Shown: in pieces, positions 7,205-15,808 of the stretch
Layout: every line of letters starts with the position of its first letter
Numbering within the stretch: position 1 is the stretch's first letter
NCBI GenBank assembly: GCA_017437965.1
Contig: JAFRWN010000055.1
Coordinates: 1-54,089, forward strand
Direction of reading: 5' to 3'
DNA length: 54,089 nt
From: Lachnospiraceae bacterium
Lineage (GTDB): Bacteria > Bacillota > Clostridia > Lachnospirales > Lachnospiraceae
Position numbers and translations under genes: made by a program
Notes under the pieces: model-generated
The model's input: only the letters and a program-made list of their open reading frames with translations
Told to the model about the DNA's origin: nothing
The model's database searches: none

Positions 7205-8638
7205 TTAATAGCCAAAGAATTTTTTCAGTTCATTATTGCCAAGCATGTCTTTTTTGGTTATTCCGAAAGAACCGCCGGGAACAATATCCTGATAACGGTT
7301 CAGGAATTCTTCATAGGTCTTGGCTTCAAAGCAATACGGGGTGATGAAGAACTCCCTGCTTCCGCCTGCCACACGGTCTCCGGCAGTTACATTTACCTTG
7401 TAATCACCAGTCTTAAGCTTTGAAATATCATATCTTTCAAGGTTCCATCCGTGCAGTTCAACATGTCCGAACGGAACTGAGTAAGTAGAAACAACAGGAT
7501 TTGCCCTTAGTGCTTTTTCCTCATAATCATGTTCCACGTATTCAATAAAGCTTTCTGAAGAACCGCAATCGAGCACTGAAAAATCGTGATTATCGTAGTA
7601 TTCTCTTACAAATTCCCAGTCACCGTCGATCTGTTTTATTGCATAGCCCCAGCGTTCCCTTGTCGTTTTTTTGTCAAGCCAGCGGTATTCCCTTTTTACA
7701 TTATCATAGGCTTTTTCAAGATATACCTCAACATCCATTCCAAGCTTGAACTTTTCTTCGGGATTTGAGTTTTTTACGGTTACTTTCGTATACTCAACCA
7801 GAAAATCAATAAATTCTTCGGCAGTAGAACCATCAGTCCATTCCTTAACTACCATCTTACCCTTATATGTTCCGTTGTCCAGGCCGAAAATATATTTCCC
7901 GTGACGCGGCGCGATCACATAGTGCGTTTTCTTTTTCATCTGGGTAAGTGTTGCCCATGGATACTTGCTTTTAAGCTTTTCAAGTGCTTTTTCATAGTAC
8001 ACATCAATATCAGTTCCGTACTTGAATTTTTCCGGATCTGCCACCGGATTTTTGTTCAGTTTTTCCTCGCGGATTCTTTCTCTTTCCCTTTCCTCTTCCT
8101 GTTCAAAGATATCGTCGGAACTTAAAGGCGTCCATGCCCACACCTTATTCATACTGTGGCTTGCAAGAGCAGATGCATATATAAACTGTCCGTTTTTCTC
8201 GCCCAGTTCAGTCCATCTTCCTGCAGCAAGCGTTCCGTCATTCAGGATAAGAAGGCAGTACTGTTCGTTTTTAGGGAAATCTCCGTCGGCAAATGATTTA
8301 AAATCTCCGAATCTCACAGTGTAGGTACCTTCTTCTATGAGTCCCATGTTAATCAGATTTATCTCTTCATCTTCCAGACAGTCCGAAAGATCGTACTTAT
8401 AAAGAGCATGCCATTTTGACACTTCACTTGCATCGAAAGAATCCCCTGTTCCCCTGCTGAATTTTCCTGCCGTACTTTTCTTGTCCTTGTAATCAACCGG
8501 GTACCATGTTCCTGCAGTATAACGTCCGTCTTTCATTTCAAGGAGATAAAAGCTCCCATATTCCGGCATATTATCTGCCTCAATATTGTGAAATTCATTG
8601 AATGACAATCTCAGTTTCTTATAATCACAGCTAAACAT
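7205..8638 (-). CDS. Protein of unknown function with two internal repeat types
   Basis: I do not recognise the family. The 477-residue protein has no signal peptide or membrane segment and is probably cytoplasmic. Two short N-terminal repeats read MKDGRYTAGTWYPVD (about 34-48) and LNDGTLAAGRWTELG (about 130-145), each followed by similar polar stretches. A charged E/R helix (about 180-195) leads to two longer repeats beginning FKYGTDIDVYYEKALEKLK and FKLGMDVEVYLEKAYDNVK, each with downstream aromatic-rich segments. It lies 15 bases after the FHA-like gene with a good AGGAG ribosome site, so it appears to be the last gene of the YGPPP-peptide/radical SAM operon. Confidence 0.7.
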   Translation of the reverse strand: MFSCDYKKLRLSFNEFHNIEADNMPEYGSFYLLEMKDGRYTAGTWYPVDYKDKKSTAGKFSRGTGDSFDASEVSKWHALYKYDLSDCLEDEEINLINMGLIEEGTYTVRFGDFKSFADGDFPKNEQYCLLILNDGTLAAGRWTELGEKNGQFIYASALASHSMNKVWAWTPLSSDDIFEQEEERERERIREEKLNKNPVADPEKFKYGTDIDVYYEKALEKLKSKYPWATLTQMKKKTHYVIAPRHGKYIFGLDNGTYKGKMVVKEWTDGSTAEEFIDFLVEYTKVTVKNSNPEEKFKLGMDVEVYLEKAYDNVKREYRWLDKKTTRERWGYAIKQIDGDWEFVREYYDNHDFSVLDCGSSESFIEYVEHDYEEKALRANPVVSTYSVPFGHVELHGWNLERYDISKLKTGDYKVNVTAGDRVAGGSREFFITPYCFEAKTYEEFLNRYQDIVPGGSFGITKKDMLGNNELKKFFGY

Positions 8639-8653
8639 TGCTTTCTCCTATTA

Positions 8654-9217
8654 TCACCTATAGAAAGGCACAAATACCAATTCTTTTCCGTTAATGCTTA
8701 TTCTGTCGTAGGATGCAAGCCTGCTGTCTGAGTCAAGTGTCCTGCCATTAAGGCTTACTGATGCGGAGTTGTTCTTAATCATATAATCCTTCTGTGCTTC
8801 ATCATAGCTAAGCACAAGCTGGGCATCTGCTGCTTTAGTATCAGCCGAAAGAACATTTTCCTGCTCTGCTTTAACGTAGATTACAACTTCATTTACCGGA
8901 TTTATTGTCATATCCATGCGGAGCTCATAGCTTTCCTCACTTGTCCTGTCAACCAGCCATCCGACAAGCTTTGTAAGCTCCTTTCCTTTTTCAAGGTTTT
9001 CCTTTACCTCTTCCGAAACCTCGGACCATACTTCAGCCTCGGCAGTCTCAAGTGCAGCATATATTTTCTCAGCCTTTTCCTCAGTTTTATCTTCTTCCGG
9101 GTTTATTTCTGTCAGTTCATCGTTTGCGGGAACCACTCCCGATACGTTACATTTAGGGCAGCTTGTGTGTCTGTCGCTGTCATAGAAATGTCCTTTGCTG
9201 CATCTAACGAAATTCAT
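8654..9217 (-). CDS. Zinc-ribbon / degenerate FHA-like domain protein
   Basis: 187 residues. The N-terminus carries CSKGHFYDSDRHTSCPKC, a Cys/His ribbon of the kind placed before FHA domains in Firmicutes. The middle is acidic and alpha-helical. The C-terminal segment (about 110-187) ends with YMIKNNSASVSLNGRTL and SYDRISINGKELVFVPF, which follow the last strands of an FHA fold, but the canonical Gly-Arg and Ser-x-x-His phosphothreonine-binding motifs are not obvious, so peptide binding is uncertain. It sits between the radical SAM gene and the 477-residue unknown gene. A role as a scaffold or regulatory partner is inference only. Confidence 0.65.
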   Translation of the reverse strand: MNFVRCSKGHFYDSDRHTSCPKCNVSGVVPANDELTEINPEEDKTEEKAEKIYAALETAEAEVWSEVSEEVKENLEKGKELTKLVGWLVDRTSEESYELRMDMTINPVNEVVIYVKAEQENVLSADTKAADAQLVLSYDEAQKDYMIKNNSASVSLNGRTLDSDSRLASYDRISINGKELVFVPFYR

Positions 9218-9261
9218 ATATAAATTCCTTTCTGGATAAAAATTTGCTTTACTCTCCTTAA

Positions 9262-10344
9262 TTAAAAGATTACTCCTTTAAAACACATCCTCTGTCTGGC
9301 ATTTTCAAAATCGTAGCTGTGCCAACTGCCACCTGCACAGTAATTACTGTGTTCGCAGCCCTTGCAGTTTTCTGCGATGTTATCCAGCTCCTGCCTGAAA
9401 AGGCTGAATTTATTGTTCCATATGTCGGTAAACCTTTCCTGCCTTACGTTGCCCTGCACGGACCTTTCGTTTCTTTCGATATCAAGGCAGGCACCAACCT
9501 CACCCTTTGACATTATCGATGCGGTCGTGCGGCCTGCGGAGCATATGAAATACCAGTCACGAAGCTCTCTCTCATAGTCCATACCGAGATAATGGGTGCA
9601 GCCATAGCATACCGGATAGTTCTGCTCACGCTTCTCTTTTATAAATGAAAAGAGACGGTGGTAATCATCGGGCGTCATCATCTTTTCCGGATAATCAAGA
9701 GCCCGTCCCATCGGTTCAAGATTGATCACACGCCATGAATCAATGTCGATCTTATCCATGATATCAAACAATGCGTCCAGCTGGTCTATATTTTCATGGT
9801 TGATAACGGTTGTTACCTGCACATGATCAAAGCCCACATCGATCATCGCCTGGATGCCCTTCATCGCACGGATGTACCCGCCTTTTAGACCGCGTTGCCT
9901 GTCATGTGTTTCCGGGAGGCCATCGATTGAAACCGAAACAGTTCTCATACCGGCTTCCTTAAGCTTTCGCGCCACCTCCGTATCAACCAGCGTGGCATTT
10001 GTTGTCATGCCCCAGAGAAATCCTTTGTTCTTCGCATAGGTCATCACCTCAAAGAAATCCTTATACAGTAAGGGTTCTCCGCCTGTGATGCAAAGCATGG
10101 GCTTCGGCTTGAAGTTTTCGGCAACCTCGTCAATTATGGCAAGCCACTCTTCTTTTTCAAGCTCGCCCTCTACTCTCGAAAGCCCGCAGCTTGAGCCGCA
10201 GTGAAAGCATTTTTCGTTGCAGTTCTGGGTAAACTCAAAGAAAAGCTGCTTAAGGACAGGCTTTTCATAAAGGCCATGACGGTAAGCAGCCACCTGCTCC
10301 ATATGGGCGTTTTTCATTTTTATAAGTTCCTGCGGAATGTTCAT
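9262..10344 (-). CDS. Radical SAM/SPASM enzyme, candidate peptide-modifying maturase
   Basis: 360 residues. CNEKCFHC (about 42-49) is the CxxxCxxC motif that binds the SAM-cleaving [4Fe-4S] cluster; CITGGEPLLY is the SAM-contact GGEP motif, and TTNATLVD, VSIDGLPETHD follow as in the radical SAM barrel. The C-terminal SPASM-like region holds CSAGRTTASIMSKGEVGAC, an NCKGCEHSNYCAGG cluster and a final Cys, enough for auxiliary Fe-S clusters. This layout is shared by enzymes that modify ribosomal peptides and by anaerobic sulfatase maturases. Its start overlaps by ATGA the stop of the 73-residue YGPPP-repeat peptide gene, so the peptide is the obvious substrate candidate. Chemistry cannot be predicted from this sequence alone. 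Confidence 0.85.
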   Translation of the reverse strand: MNIPQELIKMKNAHMEQVAAYRHGLYEKPVLKQLFFEFTQNCNEKCFHCGSSCGLSRVEGELEKEEWLAIIDEVAENFKPKPMLCITGGEPLLYKDFFEVMTYAKNKGFLWGMTTNATLVDTEVARKLKEAGMRTVSVSIDGLPETHDRQRGLKGGYIRAMKGIQAMIDVGFDHVQVTTVINHENIDQLDALFDIMDKIDIDSWRVINLEPMGRALDYPEKMMTPDDYHRLFSFIKEKREQNYPVCYGCTHYLGMDYERELRDWYFICSAGRTTASIMSKGEVGACLDIERNERSVQGNVRQERFTDIWNNKFSLFRQELDNIAENCKGCEHSNYCAGGSWHSYDFENARQRMCFKGVIF

Positions 10345-10562
10345 ATATCCTCTTCCTCCGCTTCTTTGGGTTCCTCTATCGGATCTTCCTCAAAAGGCGG
10401 CGGGCCGTAAACATCCTGCGGTTCCTCCTGGTAGGCAGTCGGCGGTGGGCCGTAAACGCCCTGTATCCTCTCATCTACCGGAGGCGGACCATATAGTTTC
10501 TGGTTACCGATTCCCAAAATTCCTTTGAGACCGGTAAGGATTTTTTTCTTTGGTTTTTTCAT
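10341..10562 (-). CDS. Small peptide with three YGPPP repeats, candidate RiPP precursor
   Basis: 73 residues with three distinct zones. Residues 1-20 are strongly basic with an amphipathic hydrophobic stretch (ILTGLKGILGIG). Residues 22-57 hold three repeats, KLYGPPP (Tyr24), GVYGPPP (Tyr37) and DVYGPPP (Tyr52), spaced 13 and 15 residues. The tail (58-73) is almost entirely Glu/Asp/Pro. There is no cysteine and no signal peptide. The gene is translationally coupled to the radical SAM/SPASM gene. Repeated short motifs beside a maturase are typical of multi-core RiPP precursors. The x-Tyr-Gly core also resembles the XYG motif that spliceases act on to excise tyramine, but nothing else proves that chemistry. 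A simple structural Pro-rich protein is the alternative. Confidence 0.7.
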   Translation of the reverse strand: MKKPKKKILTGLKGILGIGNQKLYGPPPVDERIQGVYGPPPTAYQEEPQDVYGPPPFEEDPIEEPKEAEEEDI

Positions 10563-10586
10563 GTATTCAGCCTTTCTTTTTCTTTC

Positions 10587-11804
10587 TTACTCCGCACTTT
10601 CTATTACTGTCCAATATTCCGCAAACACACCGTCCTTTGACATGTCCGAAAGCTTCTTCCCCTGCAGCGGATATCCGACAATATGGCAATAATAATCAAG
10701 TGCGTCACATCCATACTCGTCCCTTATCTTATTGTCCGGCGAAGGAATCAGGGTATACTGTCCGTCCTTTATCATCAGTCCGCAGGTATTTCTGTCCGGG
10801 CCAAGCTGACCGTCAATATAAAGCTCAATGAAATAAAGCATATCATCCTGGTTCGTTTCATAAATATTCTCAAAAAAATCATTGATTTTCTCTTCACCGA
10901 AACCGATCTTTGCTACAAAATCCTTGACCACCTGCTTATTGTCAGTCACTGCCTTATAGACTCCACCCTTGGCGTCCTCGCATTTTGCATGCATATAGTC
11001 ATAATTTCCGCCCGAACTGTGAAGGTCAGCAATACAAACATATTCTGCAAAATTAAACGTTGTACCGCTCTCCCCTGTCATATTAAGGCGCATAGCAGTC
11101 TTAACATCAGTATCCGTGTACTTATAAAGCTTACGCGCATTTTTGTCCTTTGGAGTTTTGGTAACATCTCCGTAAGTATAGATCAAAAGAGGTTCTTTGC
11201 TTCCTTCCGGAACAAAATAAATGCTGTCCTGCCCGTAATCACACATGATATCCTCTTCTTCATAACCCGCCTTTTTATTTACCTGACTTCCGAGCCCATA
11301 TATTTTCTTAAGCATGTCTTCGTCAATTTTTGAAACCGGCTTGTCATATTTTTTTACTATCTCAAGCTTTTCAAAAAGACTCAGTTTATTATCATTCATT
11401 CTGATATTATCATCTGCGCTGAAATTGAAATGATAAACATCACCCTTACTGTCGATGAAGCTTCCGCTTTCATGATAACCCCAGGCATAATTCGAACGTT
11501 CAAACACCAAAATGATGCTGTCTTCCGGAAGAGTTACATTGCTGAAATCTTCTTTGCCATCGTCTTCACCACTCTCCTTGCCGGCGTCCTTGTTGCTGTC
11601 CTTTCCGGAGCCTTTGTAACTACTGCTTTCTTTTCCACTGTCACTGCTGCTTTCCTTGGCTTCCACCTTGGTAACACTTCCTCCACTCTTTTTGCTTTCA
11701 CTTCCGCAGGCGGTCATAGTGAAAAGCATCATAAGCGTCATTGTGCTTGCTATAATTATCTTAAACATCTTTTTCTTCATTGCTTTTCTCATATCCTTTG
11801 CCAT
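10587..11804 (-). CDS. Lipoprotein of unknown function
   Basis: A lipoprotein signal peptide ends in the lipobox FTMTACGS, so the protein is expected to be anchored outside the membrane. A low-complexity Ser/Lys/Gly/Glu/Asp linker (about 36-88) follows; the remaining 310 or so residues form a soluble domain I do not recognise. Several in-frame ATGs exist near the start; the ATG at 11790-11792 is also possible because AAAGG lies ahead of it. Only 24 bases separate it from the YGPPP peptide gene, with no terminator, so it looks like the first gene of that operon and might present, bind or protect against a product. That role is inference. Confidence 0.75.
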   Translation of the reverse strand: MAKDMRKAMKKKMFKIIIASTMTLMMLFTMTACGSESKKSGGSVTKVEAKESSSDSGKESSSYKGSGKDSNKDAGKESGEDDGKEDFSNVTLPEDSIILVFERSNYAWGYHESGSFIDSKGDVYHFNFSADDNIRMNDNKLSLFEKLEIVKKYDKPVSKIDEDMLKKIYGLGSQVNKKAGYEEEDIMCDYGQDSIYFVPEGSKEPLLIYTYGDVTKTPKDKNARKLYKYTDTDVKTAMRLNMTGESGTTFNFAEYVCIADLHSSGGNYDYMHAKCEDAKGGVYKAVTDNKQVVKDFVAKIGFGEEKINDFFENIYETNQDDMLYFIELYIDGQLGPDRNTCGLMIKDGQYTLIPSPDNKIRDEYGCDALDYYCHIVGYPLQGKKLSDMSKDGVFAEYWTVIESAE

Positions 11805-11913
11805 CCTTTCTTTTGTCGTAAGAAGGGGCCGATGTTTCTTTTTTTTTCAAGCCCTCTGTCTTAAAAGACGAGAAAGGTTTTGCAAAGGTTACAAACATTT
11901 TTTTCGCACGGTT

Positions 11914-12561
11914 TCACGTTTTTTCCGGTTTATCAAGTTTTATCACTCTTCCGGCTTCTACTTCATATACCTCATCACATAAAATTTCAATATCCTCCCT
12001 GTTGTGACTTGCAAGCAAAATCAGATTACCTTTCTCCCGTAATGAAAGCAATAAATTTCTTATCTCAGCTACCCCTTCCTTATCCAGACCATTCATCGGC
12101 TCGTCAAGTATGAGAATATGCTGATTTTCCATAATTGCCTGTGCAATTCCAAGTCTCTGACGCATTCCAAGGCTGTATTTTCCAACCGACAACCTGAGTT
12201 CAGGATCAAGTCCGCATATGCGCATGGCCTCTTCTACCTGTCTTCTTAAGATTCTATGTTTAATTCCCGCAAGTAGCATTAAGTTCTTAATACCACTATA
12301 ATACGGCAAAAAACCGGGATTTTCAATGATTATTCCTGCATTTTCCAGATAATCACAGTCCTTTCCAATCTTCTTACCATCTGCTATGATACTACCTGAT
12401 GTTGCTTTTACCAGGCCACATATACATTTCATCAGCATAGTCTTCCCACTACCATTGTTTCCCACAAGACCATATATATTTCCATCTTGCAGATTTATAT
12501 TTACATCCAAAAGTATCTGCCTTTTATTTAACACAAGATTCAGTTCTTTCACTTCTATCAT
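11914..12561 (-). CDS. ABC transporter ATP-binding protein
   Basis: A 215-residue ATPase subunit with all key motifs: Walker A GNNGSGKT (about 35-42), Q-loop region, signature YSLGMRQRLGIA, Walker B ILILDEPMNGLD and H-loop ASHNRED. Length and motif set match the short ATPases of two-permease exporters used in bacteriocin self-protection (LanF/BcrA type). It is the last gene of the ECF sigma-headed cluster and follows the two permease genes, to which it should bind in the membrane. Substrate direction is probably export but is not shown by sequence. Confidence 0.92.
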   Translation of the reverse strand: MIEVKELNLVLNKRQILLDVNINLQDGNIYGLVGNNGSGKTMLMKCICGLVKATSGSIIADGKKIGKDCDYLENAGIIIENPGFLPYYSGIKNLMLLAGIKHRILRRQVEEAMRICGLDPELRLSVGKYSLGMRQRLGIAQAIMENQHILILDEPMNGLDKEGVAEIRNLLLSLREKGNLILLASHNREDIEILCDEVYEVEAGRVIKLDKPEKT

Positions 12562-12591
12562 TCATTTCACCTGTCCTTTAAGCAAATTTTA

Positions 12592-13449
12592 TCATTCCTG
12601 ATTAATCATCTCATATTTTCTTGCAAATACGATGCACAGAACGATCATCATAAGACATCCGCCAAACAAATATATTTCGGATTTCCATAGAGGATATTTC
12701 ATCTTCCTTAGATATTCCGAAAAATGTATCCATGGAATTGTATGAGCCATCGGAAATAGCCACTGATACTCTGACTTTGCCGCACAGGTTACAGTTCCCC
12801 CCAGTATCAATAAAACATCCGTCAGTACTCCCAGCTTTCTATAACCCAAGATTGTGAAAAACAGTAATAAAAGTACCATCAGCAGTAAATAGGCAAAAAG
12901 GAACAGTGCTGTCATTATTATAGACTCCCCCATTGTCATTTGATTAAACAGGTTTCTTGGAACCAGTTCTCCGATCAGGCCACCATATCTATCCGGAAAG
13001 ATTGCAGTATAGTGTGTAATTCCTTTACTATAATCAAATTTAAAATCCGCATGCCCGATGACCATGACAATGCTTGAAAGAAACATAAAAAGTACAAATG
13101 CCATGTCGGCCAATACGGCAAATAAAAGCTGACCGCTCATCCACACTCTTTTCGAAGATCGGATATGATATAAATCATCAATCAATGCTTTATGAGGAAA
13201 ATCTGCCATCAGGACAAGAAAGCATAGTGGCATCAGAAGAAGCACGAAGCCCGAATTTGTCAGTGCAATAAAGGGTTCAAAGAAAGACAGACTGTAACCT
13301 GTTTCCACCGATGCCTCTATCAAAGGTTCCGCAACAAGATTCCTTATGGCTATCAGAAGAAGCGGTACAATAATAAGCTTAGAACTTCTTATCCATCTTT
13401 TAAATTCAGTATTTGCTATATATACACTAGTTCTTATTTTTTCAAACAT
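12592..13449 (-). CDS. ABC transporter permease (second)
   Basis: 285 residues with about six hydrophobic segments (around 25-45, 68-88, 108-130, 185-215, 218-235, 258-277) and a long extracytoplasmic loop after the third (about 133-180). No conserved motif beyond this topology is visible; ABC-2 or LanE/G-like permeases share it. Its start overlaps the preceding permease gene by 8 bases, and the ATPase gene follows 30 bases later, so the three are one transporter. Substrate unknown. Confidence 0.78.
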   Translation of the reverse strand: MFEKIRTSVYIANTEFKRWIRSSKLIIVPLLLIAIRNLVAEPLIEASVETGYSLSFFEPFIALTNSGFVLLLMPLCFLVLMADFPHKALIDDLYHIRSSKRVWMSGQLLFAVLADMAFVLFMFLSSIVMVIGHADFKFDYSKGITHYTAIFPDRYGGLIGELVPRNLFNQMTMGESIIMTALFLFAYLLLMVLLLLFFTILGYRKLGVLTDVLLILGGTVTCAAKSEYQWLFPMAHTIPWIHFSEYLRKMKYPLWKSEIYLFGGCLMMIVLCIVFARKYEMINQE

Positions 13450-14305
13450 ACATTCCTCTTTTTCTTTGTTCCTTCATTACAAAACAAAAAGTCATGCAGC
13501 AAAAAAACAAAAGTGCAAAACAAAATAAAACAGTAAATATCAAAGATTTCCTGTCCTCAGCCCTTAAAAGATTTGAAAGCCTTATTTTTCTTAAAATCTT
13601 ATAGCTTCTTGTGTTTTCTTTTCCGAACATGCCAAATTCCAGTTTTTGAAGCAGCTGATCATATACATATTGAATAAGTACCGGCAGACATATCATCATA
13701 TATCTGTCATTAAAGAAGATTCCTGCCAGACAACCGGGTATTACAGAAAAACAACCTAAAAGGAACATTGAAAACAGCCATTTTATTATCATCGCCTTTA
13801 CAGAACTAACTCCGAAAGCACCTAAAAAAGCCTGCAGAATGACAGGATCCGGTGTGGAACTGATGGTTAAAAAGACAATTGCAATATAAATAGTTGCAGC
13901 GAAAAAGACAATTATACCACCACATAACATCAATGCAAGTACTTTTGAAACGCAATAGTTAAAAACGTTTTCCCTGATTACCAGAAATCGCAAGCCACCC
14001 CTCTCCCGTTCAGAAGATAAAACAAACATATACCCTATTATTACAAAAGCAGGAAGGAATTCATAGAACCACTTATTATCAGCAGAAAAAATAACAGTCA
14101 CTTCGAAAACAGCACGATTTCTGATTATCTCCGTCTTGCCAGACTGAAAAAGAAATTCTAAAAATATATGCTGTCTGCCTGTATCGTCGGTATATACCAC
14201 ACCAAGCATTAAAAGTAGAAGAACCCCCAAAATACCCACAACAAAAAACGGCAGATGGAGATTCTTCTTTATTTCCTTTTTTATTGCTTTAAAAACACTC
14301 ATCAT
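13442..14305 (-). CDS. ABC transporter permease (first)
   Basis: 287 residues, about six transmembrane segments with a large extracytoplasmic loop between the first two (about 40-85), the usual shape of ABC-2 type exporters. Paralogous in layout, though not clearly in sequence, to the second permease with which it overlaps by 8 bases. It starts 19 bases after the lipoprotein gene, with AAGGA before two tandem ATG codons. Part of the same operon as the ECF sigma factor and small secreted protein. Confidence 0.78.
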   Translation of the reverse strand: MMSVFKAIKKEIKKNLHLPFFVVGILGVLLLLMLGVVYTDDTGRQHIFLEFLFQSGKTEIIRNRAVFEVTVIFSADNKWFYEFLPAFVIIGYMFVLSSERERGGLRFLVIRENVFNYCVSKVLALMLCGGIIVFFAATIYIAIVFLTISSTPDPVILQAFLGAFGVSSVKAMIIKWLFSMFLLGCFSVIPGCLAGIFFNDRYMMICLPVLIQYVYDQLLQKLEFGMFGKENTRSYKILRKIRLSNLLRAEDRKSLIFTVLFCFALLFFCCMTFCFVMKEQRKRGMYV

Positions 14306-14324
14306 TATTCCTTAAATGTCAGCC

Positions 14325-15692
14325 TCATACCTGAATATAATAATAAATATCTCCGGTAAAAACATCAATAAAAGCTCTCAACTCGCCTTCTGAATAGTAC
14401 CCTATGAATGACCAACATGGGTATATTACCTTGGGACGTATAATATTTATAGTAGTATCTGTATTCGCATATGCCTCAGTCGGAACATAAACCAGTTCTA
14501 CCTTTTTCACATTAAAATTCAGATTCTGACCTATCTTTGCCTTTAACTCAAGATAGGCATCATATACTGACAAAATCCTAGTATCCGAAAACAAAGAATT
14601 GAAGCCTTGATGCTCATTAAATCCCAGATATGCGTTAACCGTACTGCCAGAAATTGTTGTTGCCGTTTTTCCCATATCATCAATCAAAATATCATTAACC
14701 CTTTTATGTCCGGTACTTCCAAGAACGAACGGAATATTCTTGTATTTTCTTCTTATTTCAAAACAATACCGATATAGTTCATCATTAAATTTGTAAACCG
14801 AAACATCTATAACTTCTATGTCAACATTCTCTGCCGCAGAAAGAGGCGTACCCTCTTTAAAGAATTCTTTGGTTGCTTCTACAGCATCCTTAATACTGAT
14901 TTCACCATCAAGGAGATTGTATTTTTCATCTTTAAGTTCATCAAAATTTCCTTTTTTAATCAATTTTTCATCATCCATCGGATAAATATCAAAAAAGCAA
15001 TACCCCTTAGGCTCTTTCTTGTTTTTATTTATTACACCATCGCTGAAAGAATATACTCCGCAATCTCCCATCTGAATATGAAGTATGTCACTGTTAATAA
15101 AGAATCCTTTTCCGGAATCAAATCTGTCTTTTTTATCCAACACCTTAGGATAATCAGTAATAATATTTCCGGCATCATCAGTCATAGCCTGCCCGCTTAT
15201 TTCGTCAACAACCGGCTCATTTGGCAACTGAGCACTTGCATCTTTAAGCTCGCTTTCAATGTTTACCTTATCGTTCAGCCCTAGTCTATTGATTGTGTTT
15301 TCAATCATTCCTATAGCATCATCTACCGATATTTCTTCTCTCTTATATTCCAATACCTCAAGAGTATCTATTTGAGGGATATCGACGAATTCGCAATTTT
15401 CAAACGATATATTACAGGTGTCCGTTTGCTCTGTTTGCTTTAATTTATTTATATCTTCCTCGTAATCAGCAATGCACTCGGATATATTCTTTCTGTATTC
15501 AGAAAGCACCTTATTATACTCATCAGAACTAAACACATACGTATCGTTTTCTCTTACAATACCTCCGGATGTATTTTCTATTTTTCTTTCCTCATTCTGC
15601 CTATCGGAACCATTATTCCTCGCGCACGCAATTAGCAATAATAAAAAAAGAATTACACAAACACAACAAATAATTTTGGTTATTCTTCTCAT
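14325..15692 (-). CDS. Lipoprotein of unknown function in the ECF/ABC cluster
   Basis: 455 residues. The signal peptide ends in LLLLIACAR, giving a lipidated Cys22 or so. The mature part is polar with alternating beta and helical stretches; two segments (SVDDAIGMIENTINRL and SIKDAVEATKEFFKEG) are similar helices introduced by Ile-Ser/Lys-Asp-Ala and may be duplicated PepSY/YcdB-like units, but the similarity is weak. Position between the secreted protein and the transporter genes suggests an accessory surface protein, for instance immunity or product binding. No firm family call. Confidence 0.7.
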   Translation of the reverse strand: MRRITKIICCVCVILFLLLLIACARNNGSDRQNEERKIENTSGGIVRENDTYVFSSDEYNKVLSEYRKNISECIADYEEDINKLKQTEQTDTCNISFENCEFVDIPQIDTLEVLEYKREEISVDDAIGMIENTINRLGLNDKVNIESELKDASAQLPNEPVVDEISGQAMTDDAGNIITDYPKVLDKKDRFDSGKGFFINSDILHIQMGDCGVYSFSDGVINKNKKEPKGYCFFDIYPMDDEKLIKKGNFDELKDEKYNLLDGEISIKDAVEATKEFFKEGTPLSAAENVDIEVIDVSVYKFNDELYRYCFEIRRKYKNIPFVLGSTGHKRVNDILIDDMGKTATTISGSTVNAYLGFNEHQGFNSLFSDTRILSVYDAYLELKAKIGQNLNFNVKKVELVYVPTEAYANTDTTINIIRPKVIYPCWSFIGYYSEGELRAFIDVFTGDIYYYIQV

Positions 15693-15742
15693 TTGTTTTC
15701 CTCTATTATTAAATCATAAACAAAAATGTTCTCAATAGATTC

Positions 15743-15773
15743 GAGGACAAAGGTATTTGTATCCTCTGTCCTC
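15743..15773 (-). promoter_or_regulatory. Hairpin between the small secreted-protein gene and the downstream lipoprotein gene
   Basis: Arms GAGGACA (15743-15749) and TGTCCTC (15767-15773) enclose a partly complementary loop. No T-run follows on the minus strand, so it is more likely a leaky attenuator or RNA-end stabiliser than a full terminator. In bacteriocin operons such hairpins let the structural gene be expressed above the genes behind it. Confidence 0.45.
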
Positions 15774-15808
15774 AAATTTGTTATGTTTTATAAGTTCTTT
15801 TTGCATGA

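Noticed and set aside
11805..11913. Promoter or terminator between the ABC ATPase and the lipoprotein gene
   Set aside because: Only weak hexamers and a short GTCTT-TT-AAGAC repeat were seen; not enough to call.
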